Shown: piece after piece, positions 1 to 9,095 of the stretch
How the letters are laid out: every line of letters begins with the position of its first letter
Numbering within the stretch: the stretch's first letter is position 1
Assembly (NCBI RefSeq): GCF_014235185.1
Contig: NZ_CP060131.1
Span: 4,037,501-4,101,500, forward strand
Length of the DNA stretch: 64,000 bases
DNA from: Pseudonocardia petroleophila
GTDB lineage: Bacteria; Actinomycetota; Actinomycetes; Mycobacteriales; Pseudonocardiaceae
Direction: 5' to 3'
Made by a program: the position numbers and the translations under genes
Notes under the pieces: generated by a model
Database searches by the model: none
Told to the model about the DNA's origin: nothing
What the model saw: only the letters and a program-made list of their open reading frames with translations

Positions 1-619
1 CCCCCTCGAGCCCCTCGAGCCCCGGCCAGTCCGCGCCCGCGGGGTGGCGGAACCACAGCGGCGCGTCGACGAACGAGTAGCCGATGAGGTTCGTGCTCTC
101 GGCGGCGTCGACGCAGATGCTGCGCGCGAGGTAGGCGCAGTGGTCGTCGAAGTCGGCGTCGAAGACGTCGGGGTAGAACGGGCGCCCGTTCCAGTTCTCG
201 TTCTCCGCCAGCCGCATCTGGATGATGTAGGGCATCCCGGCGGCCTCGAGGTCGGCCACGGTCCACTGCGCGCCGTGCTCGACGACGACGATCTGGGACC
301 AGTCGAACTTCTCCCGCCAGCCCCCGCCGATGTACTGCTGGGTCCAGCCGATGGAGTTGAAGCCCCAGTTGCGCAGGTCGGTGACGACGCCCTCGGTGAT
401 CCAGCGATCGCGCGAGCCGCCGTAGCGCTGCTTCCAGACCTCGAGGTTGTGCGGGTACTTCAGGTCGGAGTCGTCGATGTGATTGAGGCCGACGGACAGG
501 AAGCCGTTGCCCAGCGGGTCCACCAGCCACCACCGGTCACCGTCGCGGTCGAGCCGGAACGCACCGGTGGCGTCGAACCGCCAGCGGGTGGAGCCGCCGT
601 AGCTGTCGATCTCGGACAA
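1..619 (-). CDS. Agarase-like glycoside hydrolase, 3' part outside the window
   Basis: About 206 N-terminal residues are present and the gene runs off the left edge. The start is TTG at 619, preceded by AGGAG five bases upstream. Near residues 28-45 lies WWLVDPLGNGFLSVGLNH, the opening strand typical of agarase-like TIM-barrel hydrolases, followed by a GFNSIGWT stretch. There is no signal peptide, so it probably acts on imported oligosaccharide in the cytoplasm. It is the most distal visible gene of the sugar operon that starts at 11058, 11 bases after the TIM-barrel gene. The family call rests on overall pattern; the substrate is unknown. Confidence 0.55.
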   Translation of the reverse strand, partial: MSEIDSYGGSTRWRFDATGAFRLDRDGDRWWLVDPLGNGFLSVGLNHIDDSDLKYPHNLEVWKQRYGGSRDRWITEGVVTDLRNWGFNSIGWTQQYIGGGWREKFDWSQIVVVEHGAQWTVADLEAAGMPYIIQMRLAENENWNGRPFYPDVFDADFDDHCAYLARSICVDAAESTNLIGYSFVDAPLWFRHPAGADWPGLEGLEG

Positions 620-630
620 TGTCTCTCCTG

Positions 631-1479
631 TCAGGGGGTGGGCAGGCACGAGCGCACGTACGCGTCGGCCTTGGCCAGTTCGTCGGTGATGTGGTGCAGG
701 GGCCAGCCGCCGGTGCCGTGGCACTTGAGGCCGGCCGGGCCGCGGTAGCCCAGGCGGGCGAGCGTCCCGAGCGGGACGGCGTGGTCGAGGGTGCCGCCGA
801 CGCGGGGCAGCTGCTGCTCGCCGGGTCCGAAATTCAGGCCGTCGACGCCGTGCCGGTAGGCCCGGTCGATGTCCCAGATGTAGTAGTAGAAGAGCTTGCC
901 GCGCTCGGCGAGCCAGGTGATCGCCTCGGTGATGCCGTCCTGCATGACCCACAGGTGCGGCGGGGCGAGGCAGATCCCGAGGTTCGGGTGGTCGATGTCG
1001 CGCACCAGCCGCTTGATCTGCGCGAACGTGTCGACGCCTTCGTCCCAGCGCTGCTCCTCGCCGTGCCCGGACTCGAAGTCGGCGCTGAACGGCACGGTCA
1101 GGTGGTTCTCCACGGCGATCCGCACGCCGTTGCGCGCCGCGGCCTCCACCAGGGCGGGGAGGAACGTCGACACGAAGTCGGGGTAGTTCGCCTCGCAGTC
1201 GAACACCACGGTGTCGATGCCGAGGTCGCGGGCGAACTCGATGCGCTCCAGCATCTCGTCCTGCGTCTTGCCGTACATCGTCAGGCCGCAGGGGCGGACG
1301 CCGTAGTGGTCGAGCACGGCCCGGATCGCGGACGGGTCGTCCCCCGGGTTGACGTGGTGGGCCAGCGGCGCGGCCGAGGACCACAGGTTGACCTCGGTGA
1401 ACCCGAGCCCGGCGAGCTCGCGGATCGCCACCTCCAGGGGGTAGTCGTGGTACGGCAGGATCTCGGCGGCGTAGCGCAC
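631..1479 (-). CDS. Sugar phosphate isomerase/epimerase (xylose isomerase-like TIM barrel)
   Basis: A 282-residue AP-endonuclease-2/xylose-isomerase-like TIM barrel. Metal-site type segments are visible as FDCEAN, AVENHLT and the C-terminal GLKCHG. The usual D-x-x-H strand reads GICLAPPH, so the Asp is replaced and the metal site may be altered. Members of this fold isomerise or epimerise keto-sugars, or act on inositol-derived intermediates. The gene lies 12 bases after a CUT1 permease gene and is one of three such barrels in the operon, which suggests successive steps on one sugar-like substrate. Exact reaction unknown. Confidence 0.75.
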   Translation of the reverse strand: MRYAAEILPYHDYPLEVAIRELAGLGFTEVNLWSSAAPLAHHVNPGDDPSAIRAVLDHYGVRPCGLTMYGKTQDEMLERIEFARDLGIDTVVFDCEANYPDFVSTFLPALVEAAARNGVRIAVENHLTVPFSADFESGHGEEQRWDEGVDTFAQIKRLVRDIDHPNLGICLAPPHLWVMQDGITEAITWLAERGKLFYYYIWDIDRAYRHGVDGLNFGPGEQQLPRVGGTLDHAVPLGTLARLGYRGPAGLKCHGTGGWPLHHITDELAKADAYVRSCLPTP

Positions 1480-1491
1480 CGGATCTCCTCT

Positions 1492-2322
1492 CTACTTGAC
1501 GGCACCGAAGGTCAGGCCCGCGACGATGCGGCGCCGCATGATCAGGGTGAGGACGAGGATCGGCGCGGTGATCACCGTGGCGGCGGCGGTGAGGTTGCCC
1601 CACTGCGTGCCGAACATGCCGGTGAACTCCTGGATCCCGACGGGACCGGTCTTGGCGCCCGCGCGGGTGAGTGACAGCGCGAACAGGAACTCGTTCCAGG
1701 CGAGGATCGCCGAGAGGATCGACACCGTCGCGACGGCCGGGACGAGCAGCGGCCAGACGATGCGGCGCAGCACCGTCCACGTCGACGCGCCGTCCACCAT
1801 CGCCGCCTCGGTGATCTCCACCGGGATCGCCACGATCGAGCTGCGCAGGATCCACACGGCGATCGGCAGGTTGAACGCCGCGTACGGCACGATCAGCACG
1901 GCGTAGGTGTCGATCAGCCCCAGGTACCCGGCGGCGATGAACACCGGGATCACGGCCACGATCGGCGGGAACAGGTAGGTCGACAGGATCCACGACGACA
2001 GCGCGCCGCGGGCCCGGAAGTGGCGCATCGACAGCGCGTACGCGGCGGGCACGGCCAGCGCGATCGTGAGCAGGGTGGCCCCGGCCGTCACGACCACGCT
2101 GTTGAGCAGCAGCCGGTCGTAGCCGACCGACGTGCCCGCGGCGCCGGCGAGCACGGCGCCGTAGTGCTCCAGCGTCGGGGTGAACGACCACTCGGGCGGG
2201 AGCCGCTTGGCGATCTCCTCCGGTCGCAGCGAGGTGCTCACCATGAACACGACCGGGAGCAGGCCGACGAGCAGCCAGATCCACAGCACGGTCCGTCCGG
2301 CGAGGCGGGAGACGGTGGACAT
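1492..2322 (-). CDS. Carbohydrate ABC transporter permease, MalG-like (CUT1)
   Basis: A 276-residue membrane protein with about six hydrophobic segments. The cytoplasmic coupling loop EAAMVDGA, which docks to the ATPase, is present near residue 175. It ends in the short positively charged tail usual for MalG-type permeases. Its ATG shares one base with the TGA of the preceding permease gene, so the two permeases are translationally coupled. With the partner permease and the lipoprotein at 3242-4675 it forms a CUT1 importer. No CUT1-type single-domain ATPase is encoded nearby, so a shared MsiK-like ATPase encoded elsewhere is likely (inference). Confidence 0.88.
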   Translation of the reverse strand: MSTVSRLAGRTVLWIWLLVGLLPVVFMVSTSLRPEEIAKRLPPEWSFTPTLEHYGAVLAGAAGTSVGYDRLLLNSVVVTAGATLLTIALAVPAAYALSMRHFRARGALSSWILSTYLFPPIVAVIPVFIAAGYLGLIDTYAVLIVPYAAFNLPIAVWILRSSIVAIPVEITEAAMVDGASTWTVLRRIVWPLLVPAVATVSILSAILAWNEFLFALSLTRAGAKTGPVGIQEFTGMFGTQWGNLTAAATVITAPILVLTLIMRRRIVAGLTFGAVK

Positions 2323-3245
2323 CAGGACTCCTCGGGCTGCGTGTAGCGCTTGATCACCCGCAGCATCGCGGGGACCAGCAGCGACAGGACGATCAGCAGC
2401 AGCACCGCGAACGCCGACGCTGCGCCGATCCGGAAGCTCTGCAGGGCGACGCGGTGGATCCCCAGGTTGATGATCTCGGTGGCCTCACCGGGCCCGCCGT
2501 TGGTGAGGATCTTGAACGAGTCGAAGGTCTTGAACGCCTGGATCGTCCGCAGCACCACCGCGATCGCGACGAACGGCATGAGCTGCGGGAGCACGATGTA
2601 CCGGAAGCTCTGCCAGCGGGAGGCACCGTCGATCGCGGCGGCCTCCAGCGGCTCCGGGGGCACGGCCTGCCGCCCGGCGATGAGGATCAGCGCCACGAAC
2701 GGCGTCCAGGCCCACACCTCCAGCGTGAGCAGCGCGATCCAGGCCGTGGTCGGCTGGGACAGCCACTCGGTACTGATCCCGAGGTAGTGGTTGACCCACC
2801 CGTAGTTGGGGTTGAGCAGCTCACGGAAGATCAGGCCGGACACCGCGGGCGTGATCGCGAACGGCACCAGCAGCAGCAGGGTGCCGATCGTGTTGGCCCG
2901 CGTGCGGGTGGCCAGCGGCATCGCCAGCGCCATCCCGAGTCCCAGCTGCAGCGCCACCGAGACCACCACGAACGCCAGCGTGAGCAGCAGGCTCCGCAGG
3001 GCCGACGGGTCGGTGAGCACGAAACCGTAGTTGTCGAACCCCACCCACTCGGAGCTGCCGCCGAGCAGGTTCTCGTCGCGGAAGCTCGCCCGCAGCAGGT
3101 AGAGGGCCGGGAACACCGTCATGAGCAGGAGCACCACGAGGGTAGGCGCCATGAGCAGCCACGGCCCGGACCTCCTGTGCCGGCCGGCACGCCGGGGCAG
3201 CGGCGTCGCGGGTGCGGCCGCCCGGGTCAGCTCCTGGGTGCTCAT
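2322..3245 (-). CDS. Carbohydrate ABC transporter permease, MalF-like (CUT1)
   Basis: A 307-residue permease starting at the ATG at 3245, which overlaps the TGA of the binding-protein gene as ATGA; longer upstream reading frames are not coding. A basic N-terminus (RRAGRHRRSG) precedes the first hydrophobic segment at about residues 27-47. The EAA loop EAAAIDGA is present. It pairs with the MalG-like subunit to form the membrane channel of a sugar importer fed by the lipoprotein encoded just upstream. Confidence 0.88.
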   Translation of the reverse strand: MSTQELTRAAAPATPLPRRAGRHRRSGPWLLMAPTLVVLLLMTVFPALYLLRASFRDENLLGGSSEWVGFDNYGFVLTDPSALRSLLLTLAFVVVSVALQLGLGMALAMPLATRTRANTIGTLLLLVPFAITPAVSGLIFRELLNPNYGWVNHYLGISTEWLSQPTTAWIALLTLEVWAWTPFVALILIAGRQAVPPEPLEAAAIDGASRWQSFRYIVLPQLMPFVAIAVVLRTIQAFKTFDSFKILTNGGPGEATEIINLGIHRVALQSFRIGAASAFAVLLLIVLSLLVPAMLRVIKRYTQPEES

Positions 3246-4675
3246 GACGCCTCCGGCAGCTCGTAGCCGGCCTGGGTGAGCCGTCGGGTGACGTCCTCGA
3301 CGGCCTTGTCCAGCGCCTCCCGCGGGGTGGCCTCGCCACTGGCCGCGGTGTTGACCGCGACCGCGATGGCCCGGCTGATCTCGGTGTAGTTGGTGAGCCG
3401 GGGACGCCCGACGCCCTCGGCGAGCGACCCGCCGAGCGCGGTGTAGAACTCGTCGCCCGCCAGCGCCGCGTAGACCGAGGTGCGGCTGGGGTGCAGCCCG
3501 TCGGCGGTCATCGCGAGCTGCTGCTCGGGCGCGGTCAGCCAGGTGATCGCCCGGTAGGCCCACGCCTTGTGCTGCGAGAACCTGTTGAGCGAGAGCATCC
3601 AGGTGCCGAAGTGCGGGCCGCGGGCCTGCGCCACGGGAACCGGGGCGTAGCCGATCTCGCCGCCGACCGCGGGGTCGAGCTCCAGCGAGTGGTAGTTGAA
3701 CGTCATCGCCGTGAGCCCGCTGTCGAACGACGACGCCGTCTCGTCCCACGAGGCCGCCGTCGTGCCGGGCGGGACGCTGCGCTGCTCGCTGATCAGGCGG
3801 TGGTAGTAGGTGAGCGCCTGCTCGCCCTCGGGGCCCGCGAAGTCCAGGGACAGGTCCTCGCCGATCATCCGGCCGTCGCCGCCGAACCCGGCGAGCAGCG
3901 ACTTGAAGTCGTCGGTGGCCCAGTCGCCGACGCCGGCCATCATCGTGGTGCCGTAGAGGTCCTGCTCCGGGCGCGTGAAGAACTCCGCGACCTGGGAGAA
4001 CTCGTCCCAGGTCGTCGGCACCGCGAGCGGGCGGCCGTAGCGCTGCGCGAACGCCGCCTGTTCGGCCGGGTCGGCGAAGAGGTCCTTGCGGTAGGCCATC
4101 ACCATCGCGTTGGCCTGCAGCGGCATGCCGTAGACGTCGAACCCCTGCCCGGTGACGGCGGCGACGTCCGACGCGGTGGCCGGGTCGGGGAACTGCCGGA
4201 CCTCGTCGTCGGCGTCGTACACCGCGGTGTCGGCGAGCACCTTGGGGATCAGGTCCTCGAGCTGCGCCGGCGCGACGTCGTTGACCGCGGGGTTCGTCAG
4301 GTAGCCGCTCAGCGGCTCCAGGGCGCGTACCAGCGCGGGCGCCCAGGGCGTGTCGACGATCAGGATGTCGTAGTAGGAGCTACGGGTGGCGACCTCGGCG
4401 TACACCCGCTGCTGCAGCGCGTCGTAGGGCTGGGTGTCGATCTGCAGGTCGATGCCGAAGACCTCGCGGAAGTGCGGCACGAGGTTCTGCACCGCCTCCG
4501 CGTTGGCCTCCGCCGTGGCGTAGAGCATCCGGAGCTGCGGCGGCTTGGGGCTCGCCGGGTCGGCGCCCCCACCCGTCGCGCCCCCACCGCAGCCGGTGGC
4601 GAGCAGGGCGGCGACGGCCGACACCGCCACCAGCCGCGAGACCCGGCTCCGCAGACCCCTCCCAGGCCGCCTCAT
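3242..4675 (-). CDS. Extracellular solute-binding lipoprotein of a CUT1 sugar ABC transporter
   Basis: A 477-residue protein with a basic N-terminus, a hydrophobic stretch and the lipobox LLATGC near residue 29, so it should be lipid-anchored outside the membrane. The body has the size and pattern of family 1 extracellular solute-binding proteins. It delivers a sugar or oligosaccharide to the two permeases whose genes follow directly. The gene begins one base after the stop of the TIM-barrel gene at 4677. The ligand cannot be read from sequence; the agarase-like enzyme at the operon end suggests an oligosaccharide. Confidence 0.88.
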   Translation of the reverse strand: MRRPGRGLRSRVSRLVAVSAVAALLATGCGGGATGGGADPASPKPPQLRMLYATAEANAEAVQNLVPHFREVFGIDLQIDTQPYDALQQRVYAEVATRSSYYDILIVDTPWAPALVRALEPLSGYLTNPAVNDVAPAQLEDLIPKVLADTAVYDADDEVRQFPDPATASDVAAVTGQGFDVYGMPLQANAMVMAYRKDLFADPAEQAAFAQRYGRPLAVPTTWDEFSQVAEFFTRPEQDLYGTTMMAGVGDWATDDFKSLLAGFGGDGRMIGEDLSLDFAGPEGEQALTYYHRLISEQRSVPPGTTAASWDETASSFDSGLTAMTFNYHSLELDPAVGGEIGYAPVPVAQARGPHFGTWMLSLNRFSQHKAWAYRAITWLTAPEQQLAMTADGLHPSRTSVYAALAGDEFYTALGGSLAEGVGRPRLTNYTEISRAIAVAVNTAASGEATPREALDKAVEDVTRRLTQAGYELPEAS

Positions 4676-4676
4676 C

Positions 4677-5597
4677 TCAGGCGACGATCAGCGGGCGCAG
4701 GGTGCGGTGCGCGACCTCGAGCCCGGTGTGCACCTTGTCCTCGGTGCCACCCCAGACCGGGTCCTCGTGCTCGACGGACAGCACGCCGTCGAAACCGCCC
4801 TCGTAGAGCGTGTCGACCACCGTGGCCCAGTCGACGTCGCCGAGGCCGGGCACGCGGTAGCGCCACCAGCCCACGTCGAACGGGTCCTCCCGGACCACGG
4901 CCTTGCCCGGCCAGCCGTAGCGGTTGCGCTTCTCGGGGAACAGCTGGATGTCCTTGGCCTGGGCGTGCGGGATCCGGTCGACGTACGGGCGCAGGGCCTC
5001 GACCGGGTCGATCCCCATCCACACCAGGTGGCTCGGGTCGTAGTTGAGGTACAGCCCGATCGAGAACATCCACTCCCACAGCTCGGGGGAGTAGGCGAGG
5101 TTGCCGGGGTAGCCGTCGGGGTGCCAGCCCTCCATCACGCAGTTCTCGATGATCAGCTTCACCCCCTTCTCCCCGGCGCGGTCCACCAGCGGGGCGAAGA
5201 CCTTCTCCGCCTCGGCCAGGTTCTCCGCGACCGACTGCCCGGGATGGCGGCCGACGAACGTGCCGACGGTCGGGCAGCCGACCAGCGCGGCGGCGTCGAT
5301 GCAGGCGGCGACGTGCTCGTTGACCGCCCGCCGCTCGTCCGGGTCGGGGTGCAGGTTGTTGTCGTAGAAGGCCAACGAGGACAGCGTCAGCCCGTGCCGG
5401 TCGAACAACGTCCGGGTGGCGTCGGCCTCCCGGTCGGTGAACCCGGCGGCGTCGAGGTGGGTGGCGGTGAACGGCCGGGCGCCCAGGTCGGGCCAGGCCG
5501 CCACCTCCAGCGCCTCGTAGGCGTGCTCCGCCGCCCAGGCCGCGATCTCGGGCAGCGAGCGGTCCGGCAGGCAGGCCGTGAGGAATCCGAGTTTCAC
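4677..5597 (-). CDS. Sugar phosphate isomerase/epimerase (TIM barrel)
   Basis: A 306-residue barrel with the classical divalent-metal motifs: LIIENC, NYDPSHLVW, AQAKD and LSVEHEDP. The start is GTG at 5597, overlapping the stop of the dehydrogenase gene as GTGA. An upstream in-frame extension has no family similarity. Proteins of this type commonly sit beside Gfo/Idh/MocA dehydrogenases and interconvert the keto-sugars these produce, which is the arrangement here. Unlike the barrel at 631-1479, its metal ligands look intact, so it is the best candidate for a true isomerase or epimerase in the operon. Confidence 0.8.
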   Translation of the reverse strand: MKLGFLTACLPDRSLPEIAAWAAEHAYEALEVAAWPDLGARPFTATHLDAAGFTDREADATRTLFDRHGLTLSSLAFYDNNLHPDPDERRAVNEHVAACIDAAALVGCPTVGTFVGRHPGQSVAENLAEAEKVFAPLVDRAGEKGVKLIIENCVMEGWHPDGYPGNLAYSPELWEWMFSIGLYLNYDPSHLVWMGIDPVEALRPYVDRIPHAQAKDIQLFPEKRNRYGWPGKAVVREDPFDVGWWRYRVPGLGDVDWATVVDTLYEGGFDGVLSVEHEDPVWGGTEDKVHTGLEVAHRTLRPLIVA

Positions 5598-6652
5598 GAG
5601 GGCACCTCCACCCAGGTCGAGCTCTCCGACGACGTGATCACGGCGTCGGTCAGTGCGGCGGCGCGCAGTCCGTCGGCGAAGGTCGGCAGGCCTTCCGGTG
5701 CATCGCCGGCCACCGCCGCGTAGGTGTCCGTCACGAACGCGTTGAAACAGTCCTGGTAGCCCTGGGGATGCCCGGGCGGGAGCAGCGAGTAGCGCGCCGC
5801 GGCCTTCGAGGCGGCAGGGGAGCCGCGGTGCACGGTCAGGTTGCCGTCCAGGCCGCCGACGACCAGCGACTCCGGGTGCTCCTGGTCGAAGCCGTAGGCG
5901 GCCCGCTCGCCGTCGAGGGAGAACCGCAGGCTGTTGCGCCTGCCGACCGCGGTCTGGCTGACGACCAGGGAACCCGCCGCACCGTCGCCGGTCTCGAACT
6001 GCACGGTGCTGCCGGTGCCGCCGCCGGTCGTCCGGGCCAGCAGACGCGTGATGCGGTGGCCGCTGACGAACTCGACGAGGTCGCACCAGTGCACCCCGAT
6101 GTCGGCGAACGCGCGGTGTGCCCCGCCCTCGGACTCCTCGCCCCGCCAGCCGGCCGCCGCGCCGCCCGCCTGCCAGTCCTGCAGATAGGCACCGTGGAGC
6201 AGGTGCAGCGGGCCCGCGTCCCCGGCCGCGACGCGGGCCCGGGCCTCGCGCACCGCCGGGTAGAAGCGGTAGGCGAAGGGCACCGTCGCGACGGTCGCGC
6301 CCGCCGCGGCGGCGAGCGAGCGGGCGTCGTCCAGGGTCGTCGCCAGCGGCTTCTCGCAGACCGCCGACTTGCCGGCGGCCAACGCGCGGCGGGCCAGCGG
6401 CACGTGCAGCGAGTTGGGGGTGCAGATGTGCACCACGTCGACGTCCTCGGCGTCGATCAGCTCCTCGCCGGTGGCGGCCGGGGCGAGCGCGCCCAGCCGG
6501 GCGGCCGCGGCGGCCGACCGTTGCGGCGAGGAGGCCGCCACCCGCGTCACGACGCCTCCCGCGGCGCGGACGGCGTTCGCGTGCACCTCCCCGATGAATC
6601 CGGCCCCGATGATCCCTGCTCTGATCGTGCCTGTCCGAGAGTGGTCCGTCAT
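5594..6652 (-). CDS. Gfo/Idh/MocA family NAD(P)-dependent dehydrogenase
   Basis: A 352-residue oxidoreductase. The nucleotide-binding GIIGAGFIGEVHA lies near residues 13-25, and the family EKP motif reads AVCEKPLATT near residue 100. The C-terminal half matches the alpha/beta substrate domain of glucose-fructose or inositol dehydrogenases. It probably oxidises a sugar or cyclitol hydroxyl to a ketone. The ATG at 6652 shares one base with the stop of the permease gene (TGATG). It stands between the CUT2 importer and a TIM-barrel isomerase, consistent with the first cytoplasmic step on the imported substrate. Confidence 0.85.
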   Translation of the reverse strand: MTDHSRTGTIRAGIIGAGFIGEVHANAVRAAGGVVTRVAASSPQRSAAAAARLGALAPAATGEELIDAEDVDVVHICTPNSLHVPLARRALAAGKSAVCEKPLATTLDDARSLAAAAGATVATVPFAYRFYPAVREARARVAAGDAGPLHLLHGAYLQDWQAGGAAAGWRGEESEGGAHRAFADIGVHWCDLVEFVSGHRITRLLARTTGGGTGSTVQFETGDGAAGSLVVSQTAVGRRNSLRFSLDGERAAYGFDQEHPESLVVGGLDGNLTVHRGSPAASKAAARYSLLPPGHPQGYQDCFNAFVTDTYAAVAGDAPEGLPTFADGLRAAALTDAVITSSESSTWVEVPS

Positions 6653-7611
6653 CACTTCTTCCGCGCCAGTGCCACCGCGACGATGATGATCAGGCCGCGG
6701 ATGATCTGCTGCTGGCTGTTGTCGAGGCCCGCGAGGATCAGGCCGTTGTTGATGAGTCCGATGAGCAGCGATCCGAACAGCGCGCCGATGATGCTGCCCG
6801 CACCGCCGAACAGGGAGGTGCCGCCGAGGATCACCGCGGCGATCACCGACAGCTCGTCGCCGGTGCCCCACTGGTAGCGGCCCGATTCCAGGCGCCCGGC
6901 GTAGAGCATCCCGGCGACGGCCGCGACCACCGAGGACACGAGCATCACCGTGAAGGTGATCCGCTTGGTGTTCACGCCGCTGTACTCCGCGGCGACCCGG
7001 TTGCCGCCGGTGGCGAGCACCTGGCGCCCGTAGCGGGTCTTGGCCAGCACCACCGCGCCGATCGCGACGGCGATCACCGTCCACACCAGCAGGCCGGGGA
7101 CCGGGCCGATGTTGCCGCCACCGAAGATCGCGTTGAAGGTGTCGTCGAGGATCGGTACCGGTGCCGAGGTCGTGATGAACTGCGCGAGCCCGAACGCGAT
7201 GCCGAGCATCGCCAGGGTCACCAGGAACGACGGCATCCCCAGGAACGTCACCAGGCCGCCGTTGACCGCTCCGATGATCACCCCGACCCCGAGCCCGGCC
7301 AGCACGCCGAGCCACGTGGAGCCGGTACCGGCGATCGCGATGGCCGCCACCACGCTGGCCAGCCCGGCCACCGACCCCACGGACAGGTCGATCTGCGCGG
7401 CCGCGATCACGAACGTCATCGCGACGGCCATGATCGAGATGATCGCGGTCTGCCGGAAGATGTTGAGCAGGTTGGTGCCGGTGAGGAAGCCGTCCCCGGC
7501 GAGGAAGATCGCGAAGAGCCCGAACACCACGACGAAGCCGATGTAGATCGCGTAGTCGCGCCAGTCCAGCCTGTTCAGCAGGCTCGGGCGGATGTCCGTT
7601 GTCGTGATCAT
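6652..7611 (-). CDS. Sugar ABC transporter permease, RbsC-like (CUT2)
   Basis: A 319-residue, highly hydrophobic permease with repeated membrane segments. It has typical RbsC/MglC blocks such as IDLSVGSVAGL in the middle and GTSLFGGAGSIIGALFG near the C-terminus. The ATG at 7611 overlaps the stop of the ATPase gene as ATGA; upstream frame extensions are not coding. It forms the channel of a ribose/xylose/inositol-type importer with the ATPase and the lipoprotein encoded upstream. Substrate not determinable. Confidence 0.9.
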   Translation of the reverse strand: MITTTDIRPSLLNRLDWRDYAIYIGFVVVFGLFAIFLAGDGFLTGTNLLNIFRQTAIISIMAVAMTFVIAAAQIDLSVGSVAGLASVVAAIAIAGTGSTWLGVLAGLGVGVIIGAVNGGLVTFLGMPSFLVTLAMLGIAFGLAQFITTSAPVPILDDTFNAIFGGGNIGPVPGLLVWTVIAVAIGAVVLAKTRYGRQVLATGGNRVAAEYSGVNTKRITFTVMLVSSVVAAVAGMLYAGRLESGRYQWGTGDELSVIAAVILGGTSLFGGAGSIIGALFGSLLIGLINNGLILAGLDNSQQQIIRGLIIIVAVALARKK

Positions 7612-9095
7612 TTCTCGACTCCCTGGATCGCGAGCTGGAGGGACTCCTCGTCGGCGATGTCGCGGCGGTCCAGATCCGCCGAGACGGTGCCGCGGCGCAG
7701 CACCAGCACGCGGTCGCTCACGGCGAGCAGCTCCGCGAGCTCCGAGGAGATGACGATGACGGCCGTGCCCGCGTCCGCCAGTTCGCGGATGCGCGTGATG
7801 ATCTCGGTCTTGGTACCGATGTCGACGCCGGCGGTGGGCTCGTCGAGGATCAGCACCTCGGGCTCCTTGCCCAGCCACTTGCCGAGGACGACCTTCTGCT
7901 GGTTGCCGCCCGACAGCAGGCGCACGGCCCGCTTCGGCGAGCTGAGCCGGATCTGCAACCGCTCGATCAGCCGGGCGGCGAGACCGTCGCCCCGCCGGTC
8001 GTCGACGATCCCGCCCCGGGTGAGCCCGTCCAGGGCCGGCAGCAGCAGGTTGTCGCGCACGGCGTGCCCGAGCACCAGCCCCTGCAGCCGCCGGTCCTCC
8101 GGCACCAGCGCGACGCCCTTCGCGATCGCGATGCGCGGGTTCGTGATGCCGGCGGGCTCGCCGCGCAGCAGGATCTCACCCGCGGTCGGCCGGTCGATCC
8201 CGAACACCAGGCGTGCCAGCTCGGTGCGCCCGCTGCCCATCAGCCCCGCGAGCCCCAGGATCTCTCCCGCCCGCAGCGAGAACGACATGCCCTCCACGCC
8301 CGGGCCGGTGAGGCCGCGGACCTCCAGCAGCGGGTCACCGTCCGGCGCCCGCCGCTCCTCCCACTCCAGCGCGCTCTCCATCTGCCGCCCGACGATCGCC
8401 TCGACGACCTGCTGCGGCGTGACCGCCGCGATCTCCTCCGACAGCGCCACCCCGCCGTCGCGCAGCACGGTGATCCGGTCGCAGATGCGGTAGATCTCCT
8501 CCATCCGGTGCGAGATGTAGGCGACCGCCACCCCCTGCTCCCTGACCCGCCCGATCAGCGCGAACAGCGCCTCGGACTCGGTGCGGGTGAGGCTCGCCGT
8601 CGGCTCGTCCATGATCAGCACGCGGGCGTCGATCGCGAGCGCCTTCGCGATCTCGGTGAGCTGCTGGTACCCGGTGGACAGCGTGTGCAGCGGGGCGGTC
8701 GGGTCGAGGTCGACACCCATCCCGTCGAGGATCTCCGCCGTGCGGCGCACCATCGCGGCGTCGTCGATCAGGCCGAAGCGGCGCGGCTCGCGGCCCAGGA
8801 AGACGTTGCGCGCCACCGTCAGCGTCGGGACCAGGCTGAACTCCTGGAACACCATCCCGATGCCGGCCGCCTCTGCGTCACGCGGGCCGCCGAAGCCGAC
8901 CTCGTGCCCGTCGACGGTCACGGTGCCCGAGTCCGGCCGGTGCACGCCCTGCAGGATCTTCATCAACGTCGACTTGCCCGCGCCGTTGCCGCCTGCGATC
9001 GCGTGCACCTGCCCCGGCTCCAGCACGAGGTCGACGCCCTTGAGCACCGGTGTGCCCGAGAAGCCCTTCTCGATCCCCGTCATCACCACGGTCAT
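7608..9095 (-). CDS. Sugar ABC transporter ATPase with two nucleotide-binding domains, RbsA-like (CUT2)
   Basis: A 495-residue tandem ATPase. The N-terminal domain has Walker A GGNGAGKST (residues 33-41) and Walker B VLIMDEPTAS. The C-terminal domain has a degenerate P-loop (GLMGSGRTEL), the signature LSGGNQQKVVLGKWL and Walker B LILDEPTAGVD. This asymmetry is normal for RbsA/MglA/XylG. The ATG at 9095 overlaps the binding-protein stop as ATGA; an in-frame ATG four codons later is an alternative start. It energises the RbsC-like permease encoded next. Confidence 0.92.
   Translation of the reverse strand: MTVVMTGIEKGFSGTPVLKGVDLVLEPGQVHAIAGGNGAGKSTLMKILQGVHRPDSGTVTVDGHEVGFGGPRDAEAAGIGMVFQEFSLVPTLTVARNVFLGREPRRFGLIDDAAMVRRTAEILDGMGVDLDPTAPLHTLSTGYQQLTEIAKALAIDARVLIMDEPTASLTRTESEALFALIGRVREQGVAVAYISHRMEEIYRICDRITVLRDGGVALSEEIAAVTPQQVVEAIVGRQMESALEWEERRAPDGDPLLEVRGLTGPGVEGMSFSLRAGEILGLAGLMGSGRTELARLVFGIDRPTAGEILLRGEPAGITNPRIAIAKGVALVPEDRRLQGLVLGHAVRDNLLLPALDGLTRGGIVDDRRGDGLAARLIERLQIRLSSPKRAVRLLSGGNQQKVVLGKWLGKEPEVLILDEPTAGVDIGTKTEIITRIRELADAGTAVIVISSELAELLAVSDRVLVLRRGTVSADLDRRDIADEESLQLAIQGVEK

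Noticed and set aside
1..25. Repeated CTCGAGCCC at the window start, considered as a direct repeat element
   Set aside because: It lies inside the hydrolase coding frame and encodes GLEGLEG; too short to call a separate element.
3491..5047. Long plus-strand open frame (518 codons) opposite the sugar-binding protein and TIM-barrel genes
   Set aside because: Rich in Arg, Gly and Ala with no family resemblance; it mirrors the codon pattern of clear minus-strand genes, as usual in very GC-rich DNA.
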